From Flavobacteriales bacterium (GTDB lineage Bacteria > Bacteroidota > Bacteroidia > Flavobacteriales_D > Sanyastnellaceae), in contig JAPKAW010000149.1 of the NCBI GenBank assembly GCA_028825055.1, forward strand, positions 1 through 5,126: a DNA stretch of 5,126 nucleotides, in the 5' to 3' direction. The notes below the pieces were generated by a model, which saw only the letters and a list, made by a program, of their open reading frames with translations, ran no database searches and was not told the origin of the DNA. Below, piece after piece: positions 1-5,126 of the stretch; positions within the stretch are counted from its first letter, which is position 1; each line of letters starts with the position of its first letter. Made by a program: the position numbers and the translations under genes.

Positions 1-1110
1 CTACAAACATTGAAATATGCCCAAGGAGATGCCCCACGTGCTCTGATTCTAGCACCAACCAAAGAATTGGTTTTACAAATCCATCATGAGGCCATGCAAT
101 TTGCGGCGTATACCGATTTGAGAAGCATCCCATTGTATGGCGGTATTGGATATAAATCGCAATTGAATGCGGTTAAGACCGGCGTGGACCTCCTCATTGC
201 GACTCCAGGAAGGTTTCTTGAGATTTATCAAAAGGGCGGATTCGATCCAAAAAAGGTAAAGCACCTTGTTCTTGATGAAGCCGATCGCATGATGGACATG
301 GGCTTCATGCCTCAATTGCGTCAAATTCAGGGAATCATTCCTTCCAAAAGGCAGAACGTTTTATTCTCTGCAACATTTCCTCATCGTGTTGAACGGCTTG
401 CTGACGAATTTCTACTTTGGCCAACACGAATCGAAGTTTCTCCAGAATCAACCCCTGTCGAAACGGTCAAGCAATACACATTAGAACTGCCCAATCAGCG
501 CACTAAACTCGAATACATTGAGTGGCTTATCAAGACACGACTGATGGATAAGAGGCTCTTGATTTTTGCCCGCAGAAAAGAAGATGCCGAGAGTGTTTCC
601 CGCTACCTCCAAAGGTCCTTCCCTTTCGAAGTCCGCTCCATCCATAGCAATAAAGGACAAAACGCACGCATCAATGCCATGGACGACTTTCGTTCAGGCA
701 GTGTCCAGGTATTGGTTTCTACTGACATTGCCAGTCGAGGGATCGATGTTCCCGAAACAGAGATGGTGATCAATTTCTCTGTTCCGAATGACCCGTTAGA
801 TTACGTTCATCGGATTGGAAGAACAGGCCGGGCATTCAGATCGGGTGAAGCCATCACGCTACAAGATCCTTCTGAACGGTATGCACTCGAACGCATCGAA
901 TCATTGATTGGCGAATCTGTGGAGACACTGGAGGTTCCTGAGCATTTAGTTATGCATGAAACACCCCGGAATGAAAAACAGCTGCAAGCCCGAGCGATTG
1001 ATCGTGAAATGAAAAAACGAGACCCCTTGTACCAAGGAGCATTTCACGAACGTAAGAAAAAGTCGAAAAAAGAGCTTTCGAAGAAAAAATCAACTGGGAA
1101 GAGGCGATAA
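1..1110 (+). CDS. DEAD-box ATP-dependent RNA helicase (RhlE-like), 5' end outside window
   Basis: ATP-dependent RNA unwinding or remodelling enzyme, expected in the cytoplasm in ribosome assembly or RNA turnover. The frame is open from base 1, so the TTG at 10 is an internal Leu codon. The Q motif and Walker A motif lie upstream of the window. Visible in order: motif Ia as APTKEL (Lys where Arg is usual), the GG motif YGGIGY, motif Ib TPGR, motif II DEAD at 274-285, motif III SAT at 367-375, motif IV LLIFARR, motif V STDIASRGID near 718-747, and motif VI HRIGRTGR at 808-831. Both RecA-like domains are therefore represented and look intact. The last 20 or so residues are a Lys/Arg-rich tail, typical of RhlE-type proteins and likely to bind RNA nonspecifically. 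The 3' end overlaps the convergent zinc-ribbon gene by 21 bases. The family is certain; the RhlE subgroup is inferred, and the exact RNA target cannot be told. Confidence 0.95.
   Translation, partial: LQTLKYAQGDAPRALILAPTKELVLQIHHEAMQFAAYTDLRSIPLYGGIGYKSQLNAVKTGVDLLIATPGRFLEIYQKGGFDPKKVKHLVLDEADRMMDMGFMPQLRQIQGIIPSKRQNVLFSATFPHRVERLADEFLLWPTRIEVSPESTPVETVKQYTLELPNQRTKLEYIEWLIKTRLMDKRLLIFARRKEDAESVSRYLQRSFPFEVRSIHSNKGQNARINAMDDFRSGSVQVLVSTDIASRGIDVPETEMVINFSVPNDPLDYVHRIGRTGRAFRSGEAITLQDPSERYALERIESLIGESVETLEVPEHLVMHETPRNEKQLQARAIDREMKKRDPLYQGAFHERKKKSKKELSKKKSTGKRR
1063..1081 (-). terminator. weak hairpin followed by T-rich run, possible terminator of the phosphorylase/zinc-ribbon genes
   Basis: Read on the minus strand, TCGAAA, a 7-base loop and TTTCGA form a 6-bp stem starting 8 bases after the zinc-ribbon stop codon, followed by CTTTTTCTT. 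The T run exists because the opposite strand encodes the helicase's lysine tail with AAA/AAG codons. The stem has only two G-C pairs, so it could be a by-product of that codon content rather than a real terminator. Confidence 0.25.
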
Positions 1111-1488
1111 CGACGGCTCTTTCATAGCTGACCATGGTTTCACGCCATTCTCGTCTAAGATATACCCTTCTTCAAAACACATGATAGCCAACCTTCCATC
1201 TGGAAGCACTTCCACATGTGTGTGGTAGTTAAAATCAAAACCTTGTCTCCGAAGCCATTGAAACAGACGATCCGATCGTGACTCTGTTTGAATGACCTGC
1301 TTCAGCTCCTTTAAGATCGAGCGGTTTTTCAAAAGAATTCCCTCCACCTGACGAATCAAGGGGCTTGGTTTATTTGTTTTGCGGTGATGCTTTGCGCGGC
1401 AACTATCATCACAAAATTGTTTATCCCGTCGGCCTCGAAGCGATTCGTGGCATTCGCGGCATTGAACGGATTGTGTGCGAAAAATCAT
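1090..1488 (-). CDS. small zinc-ribbon protein of unknown function, Bacteroidota type
   Basis: No function is known to me. With the ATG at 1488 the protein has 132 residues. It opens with a treble-clef or zinc-ribbon-like motif: Cys10-x2-Cys13, then Cys26-x3-Cys30 in the context KQFCDDSCR, followed by a basic stretch (KHHRK). A helical segment comes next (about residues 43-65, with KNRSILKEL). The C-terminal half (RRQGFDFNYHTH, then PDGRLAIMCFEEGYILDENG) looks like a small beta-rich domain. This layout matches hypothetical proteins I recall from flavobacteria, in which the ribbon starts within about 10 residues of the N-terminus. That is why I prefer this start over the upstream ATG at 1512 or GTG at 1521. 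No Shine-Dalgarno sequence is visible at any of the three. It lies 79 bases after the phosphorylase on the same strand and may be cotranscribed. A nucleic-acid-binding role is possible but unproven. Confidence 0.8.
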   Translation of the reverse strand: MIFRTQSVQCRECHESLRGRRDKQFCDDSCRAKHHRKTNKPSPLIRQVEGILLKNRSILKELKQVIQTESRSDRLFQWLRRQGFDFNYHTHVEVLPDGRLAIMCFEEGYILDENGVKPWSAMKEPSLSPLPS

Positions 1489-1525
1489 GCGATCAAGAAA
1501 CGCCCAGGACATCACCCACACTCAA

Positions 1526-1555
1526 TTGAATTCACCAACGAATCGTATAAGTTTG
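1526..1555 (+). promoter_or_regulatory. Bacteroidota-type promoter match pointing antisense into the phosphorylase gene
   Basis: TTG at 1526-1528, a 19-base spacer and TAAGTTTG at 1548-1555 match the known Bacteroidota sigma-ABfr consensus (-33 TTG, -7 TAnnTTTG). In a by-eye scan of both strands this was the only full TAnnTTTG match in the window. It sits in the gap between two minus-strand genes but faces the other way, so transcription would begin near 1560 and run antisense to the 3' end of the phosphorylase. A chance match is quite possible. TTG lies in two overlapping 8-base palindromes (1522-1529 and 1527-1534). Confidence 0.35.
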
Positions 1556-1567
1556 TATATGAGTTAC

Positions 1568-2407
1568 TTAAGTCAATTCAAGCCCATCATCCAATCGCTG
1601 AACAAGAGCCACAATCAACTCGGTAAGATTAGGTTCCGACTGTTTGGCCACAGCCAAAATATTTTCGATATTGACTTTTTCCAGAGCCTCTGGATTGCAC
1701 TCATCAGTTAATACACTTATGGCACAGCAAGGAAGCCCCATGTGCGCACAAGCGATAACTTCAGGAACTGTGGACATGCCAACAGCATCCGCACCGATGA
1801 GTCGCAAGTATCGGTATTCTGCACGTGTTTCAAGATGCGGCCCCGGGACACTGATGTAAACCCCCTCATGCAAGTTCAAATCAAGCTGTTGAGCAGACTC
1901 TCTCAATACACGTCGTAAACCAGGATGGTATGGGTTACTCATATCGGGAAAGCGCACCCCAAGCGATTCAAGATTCTGACCACGAAGAGGACCCTCTGGC
2001 TGCAAATTGATATGATCTCCGATCAACATCAATTGGCCCTTTTTAAATTCTGGGTTTAATGATCCCGATGCATTCGAAATAACCATGGCTCTCGCCCCTA
2101 ACATTTTAGCAATTCTAACGGGCTTTACAATTTGCTCCATGGAGTATCCCTCGTAGTAATGGAATCGGCCTTGCCATGCAAGAACCCTTTTTCCTTCTAA
2201 CTCTCCATAAATAAGTTTTCCAAAATGGAATTCAACTGTTGCGATTGGCAAGTGAGGTATTTGACTGTAATTCAGTGTGATAATTGGTTCAATTCTACTC
2301 ACCAAAGCACCGAGCCCCGTTCCTAAAATGATGCTACAGTCTATCCTTCCAATACCCTTCTCTTTCAAGAAATCAACTGCCTCCGTTAGTTCATCTATTG
2401 TCTCCAT
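1568..2407 (-). CDS. purine nucleoside phosphorylase, trimeric inosine/guanosine type
   Basis: Catalyses phosphorolysis of purine (deoxy)nucleosides to free base and (deoxy)ribose-1-phosphate in purine salvage; cytoplasmic. The 279-residue length is normal for the homotrimeric PNP family. Recognisable sites, with human PNP equivalents by motif spacing: phosphate loop GTGLG at 29-33; GRFHYYEG at 80-87, giving phosphate-site Arg81 and His83 (human Arg84, His86); SNASG at 111-115; GDHINL at 130-135; GPHLETRAEY at 189-198, with purine-binding Glu193 (human Glu201); VGMSTVPE at 209-216, with Met211 (human Met219). The position of human Asn243, which recognises 6-oxopurines, holds Asp235 (LTDE). 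I recall this as common in Bacteroidota PNPs. The ATG at 2407 begins the gene with no clear Shine-Dalgarno. It is divergent from the dehydrogenase across 83 bases and followed by the zinc-ribbon gene. Guanosine/inosine activity is the default expectation; adenosine activity is possible. Confidence 0.95.
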   Translation of the reverse strand: METIDELTEAVDFLKEKGIGRIDCSIILGTGLGALVSRIEPIITLNYSQIPHLPIATVEFHFGKLIYGELEGKRVLAWQGRFHYYEGYSMEQIVKPVRIAKMLGARAMVISNASGSLNPEFKKGQLMLIGDHINLQPEGPLRGQNLESLGVRFPDMSNPYHPGLRRVLRESAQQLDLNLHEGVYISVPGPHLETRAEYRYLRLIGADAVGMSTVPEVIACAHMGLPCCAISVLTDECNPEALEKVNIENILAVAKQSEPNLTELIVALVQRLDDGLELT

Positions 2408-2453
2408 ACCGTATAAATTAAAGATGAAAAGATATCAAAAGAAGAACACCGAA

Positions 2454-2463
2454 CTTTGCAAAG
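2454..2463. promoter_or_regulatory. 10-base palindrome in the divergent intergenic region, with promoter-like halves
   Basis: CTTTGCAAAG is a perfect palindrome between the divergently transcribed phosphorylase and dehydrogenase genes. Its arms supply the TTTG of two back-to-back near-matches to the Bacteroidota -7 box: GAACTTTG (2451-2458, plus strand) and TGTCTTTG (2466-2459, minus strand). Each has one mismatch to TAnnTTTG. Neither has a TTG at a suitable -33 distance. It could be a shared operator or core promoter, or chance. The rest of 2408-2490 is AT-rich with no other signal I can support. Confidence 0.25.
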
Positions 2464-2490
2464 ACATTAAAATCATCCTTGACGAAATCC

Positions 2491-3663
2491 ATGACACATT
2501 CAACCGTTGGAATCATTGGAGCTGGAGCTATGGGCTCAGGCATAGCACAGGTGGCTGCTCAAGCTGGCTGGAATGTCGTTTTGATCGATCAATCAAGTGA
2601 TGCATTGACTCACAGCTCAGTTGCATTAGCCAAAGTCTGCAACCGACTCGTCGAGAAAGGTCGAGTAACAGTCGATGAATCGGTCGCCTTACAACTGCGC
2701 ATTGACCGCACAACCGAAATTCAAAAACTGAGCCCATGCTCTCTCGTTATTGAGGCCATTGTTGAGAACGTGTCGGTGAAACAAAAGGTTTTTGCATCAT
2801 TGGAAGATGTTGTTTCAAAAGATTGTCTGATTGCAACCAACACGTCTTCACTTTCAGTCACCGGTTTGGCCAGTTCATTGCAGCACCCCGAGCGCTTTTT
2901 AGGACTGCATTTTTTCAACCCTGCACCTTTGATGAAATTGGTTGAGGTTGTTCCCGCTATGCAGACCGATTTAAAGCACATCCAACGCTGTATTGATTGG
3001 ATGACCCAGTGGGGGAAAACACCCGTTCAAGCAAAGGATACCCCTGGCTTTATTGTCAATCGACTAGCGCGGCCCTTCTACGGAGAAGCGCTCCGTATTG
3101 TTGAGGAAGAGCTCGCAACCCCCTTGGAAGTGGATGCAGCAATGAAGGCGATCGGGTTTCGTATGGGTCCCTTTGAACTCATGGATTTAATCGGAAATGA
3201 CGTCAATTATGCAGTGACAGTTTCAGTCTTTGAGGCCTTCTACTTTGACCCGCGTTACCGTCCAAGCTTGATTCAAAAGCAACACGTCGAAGCCGGTTGG
3301 CTTGGCAGGAAGTCGGGACGTGGATACTACCGGTACGACGATACACCATCTCCATCCAACGCCATCGATTCCACAATGGATCCTAAGTGGATCCAACACC
3401 GTATCGTGTCCATGCTCATCAACGAAGCCGCCGATGACTTGTCCATGCGCATTGCCACATCACGAGATATCGAACTGGCCATGACTCGAGGAGTCAACTA
3501 TCCAAAAGGCCTCCTTGCATGGGCCAATGAATGGGGAGTTGAAACGGTTTTGGGTCATTTGCAACGACTGCAGGAGCGTTATGGAGAAGATCGCTATCGA
3601 CCCGCTCCCTTGCTACGCGATATGGCAGCGAACAACCAATCTTTTAATTTGGAGCAGGATTGA
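2491..3663 (+). CDS. 3-hydroxyacyl-CoA dehydrogenase with duplicated C-terminal domain (3-hydroxybutyryl-CoA / PaaH-like)
   Basis: Oxidises a 3-hydroxyacyl-CoA to the 3-oxoacyl-CoA with NAD, the step before thiolase cleavage. The N-terminal Rossmann domain has GAGAMG at 10-15 and Asp33 ending the second strand, which suits NAD. Catalytic residues align by spacing with the human mitochondrial enzyme: Ser119 in NTSS, His140 and Glu152 in the GLHFFNP...KLVEV segment, and Asn190 in TPGFIVNR. The first helical C-terminal domain ends near GWLGRKSGRGYY. A second related domain follows from about residue 300 (MLINEAADDL, then NYPKGLLAWA and EDRYRPAPLL). The total is 390 residues, against about 280 for single-domain enzymes. 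This two-copy arrangement resembles PaaH-type 3-hydroxyadipyl-CoA dehydrogenases, but no other phenylacetate genes are visible, so the physiological substrate is open. ATG 2491 is chosen over TTG 2479 because it leaves a normal short lead before the first strand. The stop abuts the convergent peptidase stop. Confidence 0.93.
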   Translation: MTHSTVGIIGAGAMGSGIAQVAAQAGWNVVLIDQSSDALTHSSVALAKVCNRLVEKGRVTVDESVALQLRIDRTTEIQKLSPCSLVIEAIVENVSVKQKVFASLEDVVSKDCLIATNTSSLSVTGLASSLQHPERFLGLHFFNPAPLMKLVEVVPAMQTDLKHIQRCIDWMTQWGKTPVQAKDTPGFIVNRLARPFYGEALRIVEEELATPLEVDAAMKAIGFRMGPFELMDLIGNDVNYAVTVSVFEAFYFDPRYRPSLIQKQHVEAGWLGRKSGRGYYRYDDTPSPSNAIDSTMDPKWIQHRIVSMLINEAADDLSMRIATSRDIELAMTRGVNYPKGLLAWANEWGVETVLGHLQRLQERYGEDRYRPAPLLRDMAANNQSFNLEQD

Positions 3664-4431
3664 TCAACTGATCCGTCGAATGGAATCCAATACATGAGTG
3701 TATTGCCCGTCGCATGCGATGCCTTTTGTATCGATTTCATCAATACGCACTTCCCCTGCCGCATGGATAATGCTGTCCACATTCACCAAGATTCCAACGT
3801 GAATGATCGCCCCCTGTTCATTTGAAAAAAACGCCAAGTCACCGGAAGCTCTCTTTTCGAATTTAACTGGCGAACCCGCTTTCATTTGATCACTAGCGTC
3901 TCTTGGTAAAGGAATACCGCAAAGAGAAAAGGACAATTGAGTCAGTCCCGAACAGTCGACCCCCAATGCAGTCTTACCTCCCCAGAGATAAGGAGACCCT
4001 TGCAAGTTCATGGCCGCTTCTAACGGACTAGCACACGGAGCAAAGCACACATCCAAAACTGTCAACGGTTGAATCGTCCTTCCCGCCAAACACCAATCCC
4101 CAGCGAGATTGCACTGCAATCGAGACCCCGCGGGTAAGATCAATTGGGCCCCGTTCTCCAGCCTCCACAAGGAAATGGGAGCTTGGGTTAAAACCGAGGT
4201 GTTGGACTGACCTGCATCCGAGTTCAACGGCAAGGAACGCAACTGCTTCACATCACACCACCCTTTATATCCATCATTCATCAATTCCACCTCAACCCAA
4301 TCCCTCTCTCCATTTGAAATCAATCGACAGTATTCCCCTGCGAGTATTTGAGAAACCATCTCTGCTCGATCTGACGGAGATGACCGCAGCGGAGCTACGG
4401 GAACGCCAACTTCAAAGAGGTTTTCAGTCAT
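3664..4431 (-). CDS. C40 family (NlpC/P60) peptidase with N-terminal SH3 domains, no signal peptide
   Basis: Predicted cysteine peptidase of the NlpC/P60 family, which cleaves gamma-D-glutamyl or related bonds in peptidoglycan peptides. It has 255 residues from ATG 4431; the TTG just before it at 4434 is a less likely start. Order: SH3b-like domain at about residues 5-65 (VAPLRSSPSDRAEMVSQIL, ending KGWCD); a second SH3-like segment at about 80-125; and the catalytic domain from about 135. The catalytic domain has nucleophile Cys160 in GVDCSG, His211 in IIHVGIL and His223 in IIHAAG, the expected Cys-His-His set. There is no signal peptide, lipobox or membrane segment, so it should act in the cytoplasm, probably on recycled muropeptides as in YkfC-like enzymes. 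It starts 10 bases after the thiolase stop, so cotranscription and translational coupling are likely. I recall similar thiolase-C40 pairs in flavobacteria. The stop codon directly abuts the dehydrogenase stop. Confidence 0.9.
   Translation of the reverse strand: MTENLFEVGVPVAPLRSSPSDRAEMVSQILAGEYCRLISNGERDWVEVELMNDGYKGWCDVKQLRSLPLNSDAGQSNTSVLTQAPISLWRLENGAQLILPAGSRLQCNLAGDWCLAGRTIQPLTVLDVCFAPCASPLEAAMNLQGSPYLWGGKTALGVDCSGLTQLSFSLCGIPLPRDASDQMKAGSPVKFEKRASGDLAFFSNEQGAIIHVGILVNVDSIIHAAGEVRIDEIDTKGIACDGQYTHVLDSIRRIS
3688..3705 (+). terminator. hairpin just after the dehydrogenase stop, possible terminator inside the peptidase gene end
   Basis: CAATACA, loop TGAG and TGTATTG form a perfect 7-bp stem 24 bases after the dehydrogenase stop. 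It is followed by a perfect 10-base palindrome (TCGCATGCGA, 3710-3719) and a short T run (3724-3727). No intergenic space exists, so any terminator for the dehydrogenase must lie here, antisense to the peptidase's C-terminal codons. The T run is short and not adjacent to the stem, so intrinsic termination is uncertain. Confidence 0.28.
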
Positions 4432-4441
4432 CAATTTTCGA

Positions 4442-5126
4442 TCAAACTAATTCAACTGTCATTGCCGAAGCTCCACCACCTCCGTTGCAAATCCCCGCAG
4501 CGCCTTTCTTCAAGCCCTGCTTTCGAAGCGCATGGATTAAAGTCACTACAATCCGTGAACCGCTCGACCCAAGTGGATGGCCCAATGCAACCGCTCCTCC
4601 ATTCACATTGACCTTAGACGCGTCTAGATTCAACAAGGCCATATTTGCTAACCCAACGACAGCGAAGGCTTCATTTAATTCCCATAAATCAACTTGTTCT
4701 GTTTCCCATCCAGCCTTCTTCAGCGCCAATGGGACAGCCTTCGCAGGTGCCGTAGTAAACCATTCCGGTTGATGCGCAGCATCCGCAGCAGAAACCAACT
4801 TAGCCAAAGGCTGAAGTCCCAAACGCTCCACTGCATCAGCTGAGGCCAATACCAACGCACTGGCACCGTCGTTCAATGTGGATGCGTTGGCCGCGGTGAT
4901 GGTACCCTCCTTCTGAAAAGCAGGTCGCAAACTCCGAATACGATCCATTTTCACCTGGGTAAACTCTTCATCTCGATCAATGACAACCGGATCTCCCTTA
5001 CGTTGCGAAACAGAAACGGGAACAATCTCCGCGTCAAATTGACCTTCATTCCAAGCCTTTGCCGCTTTCTCATAACTCGCTATTGCAAAATCATCCTGTG
5101 CTTCACGGGATATAGAGTGCTCTTTC
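4442..5126 (-). CDS. thiolase (acetyl-CoA C-acyltransferase), 5' end outside window
   Basis: Cleaves 3-oxoacyl-CoA with CoA to give acetyl-CoA and a shortened acyl-CoA (or the reverse condensation). The frame stays open to the window edge: translating upstream of the internal GTG at 4954 gives family-typical sequence (KEHSISREAQDDFAIASYEK, later IVPVSV and RKGDP). The gene is therefore cut by the window and does not start at 4954. About 228 residues of a usual 390 or so are present. Visible motifs are the thiolase stretch NASTLNDGASAL, WELNEAFAVV, GGAVALGHPLGSSG with the catalytic His at 4577-4579, and the C-terminal CNGGGGAS with the catalytic Cys at 4487-4489. The nucleophilic N-terminal Cys is outside. 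It is followed after 10 bases by the C40 peptidase and lies near the convergent 3-hydroxyacyl-CoA dehydrogenase, which makes its substrate. A degradative role (fatty acid or phenylacetate-type) is more likely than a synthetic one, but this is inferred. Confidence 0.95.
   Translation of the reverse strand, partial: KEHSISREAQDDFAIASYEKAAKAWNEGQFDAEIVPVSVSQRKGDPVVIDRDEEFTQVKMDRIRSLRPAFQKEGTITAANASTLNDGASALVLASADAVERLGLQPLAKLVSAADAAHQPEWFTTAPAKAVPLALKKAGWETEQVDLWELNEAFAVVGLANMALLNLDASKVNVNGGAVALGHPLGSSGSRIVVTLIHALRKQGLKKGAAGICNGGGGASAMTVELV

Noticed and set aside
10..12. TTG as the start of the helicase gene
   Set aside because: The frame is open upstream to base 1 and the nucleotide-binding motifs that must precede this point are missing, so the gene simply begins outside the window.
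1475..1711. 78-codon plus-strand open frame across the phosphorylase/zinc-ribbon gap
   Set aside because: It is mostly antisense to real genes and lacks protein-like features. The internal ATG at 1559 near the antisense promoter match is noted in the findings but is not enough to call a gene.
2277..2600. 107-codon plus-strand open frame across the divergent intergenic region
   Set aside because: It covers the antisense of the phosphorylase start and an alternate frame of the dehydrogenase start, both strongly supported, and shows no recognisable protein features.
3377..3395. Inverted repeat TGGATCC-5-GGATCCA inside the dehydrogenase gene
   Set aside because: It falls in the linker between the two C-terminal domains, in continuous open frame, with no T run or target-site feature. 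It is most simply explained by the Met-Asp-Pro and Trp-Ile-Gln codons.
4314..4772. 152-codon plus-strand open frame opposite the thiolase and peptidase genes
   Set aside because: It spans the junction of two well-supported minus-strand genes in the antisense frame, is rich in Pro/Ala/Thr without domain signatures, and has no promoter. It is a shadow frame.
4952..4954. GTG as the start of a short thiolase
   Set aside because: Upstream in-frame translation to the window edge is typical thiolase sequence with no stop codon, so this is an internal Val codon of a longer gene and not a truncated pseudogene.
1..5126. CRISPR arrays, tRNA/rRNA genes, insertion sequences, phage or defence genes
   Set aside because: No spaced direct repeats, cloverleaf-like segments, transposase or integrase motifs, or terminal inverted repeats were seen. 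The genes are housekeeping or catabolic types in compact order.

Overview
The window is an ordinary, densely packed stretch of bacterial chromosome, most likely from a member of the Bacteroidota (Flavobacteriales-like). Several protein details support this from memory of these families. The purine nucleoside phosphorylase carries the GP-x-LETRAEY and LTDE variants that I associate with this phylum. The small zinc-ribbon protein has the CxxC...FCxxxCR head and GFDF-Y-T tail of a hypothetical family seen there. The cytoplasmic SH3-NlpC/P60 protein directly follows a thiolase, and Shine-Dalgarno sequences are largely absent. No search was run, so the placement is an inference.

Layout: (1) 1-1110, plus strand, a DEAD-box RNA helicase that lacks its N-terminus because the window begins inside it. 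(2) 1090-1488 and 1568-2407, minus strand, a zinc-ribbon protein of unknown function downstream of a trimeric-type purine nucleoside phosphorylase. The zinc-ribbon gene overlaps the helicase tail to tail by 21 bases. (3) 2408-2490, an 83-base divergent intergenic region with a 10-base palindrome. (4) 2491-3663, plus strand, a long (390-residue) 3-hydroxyacyl-CoA dehydrogenase with a second C-terminal domain. (5) 3664-4431 and 4442-5126, minus strand, a leaderless C40 (NlpC/P60) peptidase downstream of a thiolase whose N-terminus lies beyond the window. The dehydrogenase and peptidase stop codons abut as the palindrome TGATCA.

The dehydrogenase and thiolase catalyse successive steps of beta-oxidation-type degradation (fatty acids, or the lower phenylacetate pathway), so their proximity is probably functional. 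The phosphorylase belongs to purine salvage, and the peptidase probably to turnover or recycling of peptidoglycan peptides. No stretch over 300 bases lacks a gene. I see no RNA gene, mobile element, CRISPR array or prophage.

I did not find evidence for a novel multi-gene system. The points worth a second look are small. They include one full match to the Bacteroidota promoter consensus pointing antisense into the phosphorylase gene, an Asp at the purine-specificity position of the phosphorylase, and unusually tight convergent gene ends with possible terminators embedded in coding sequence.
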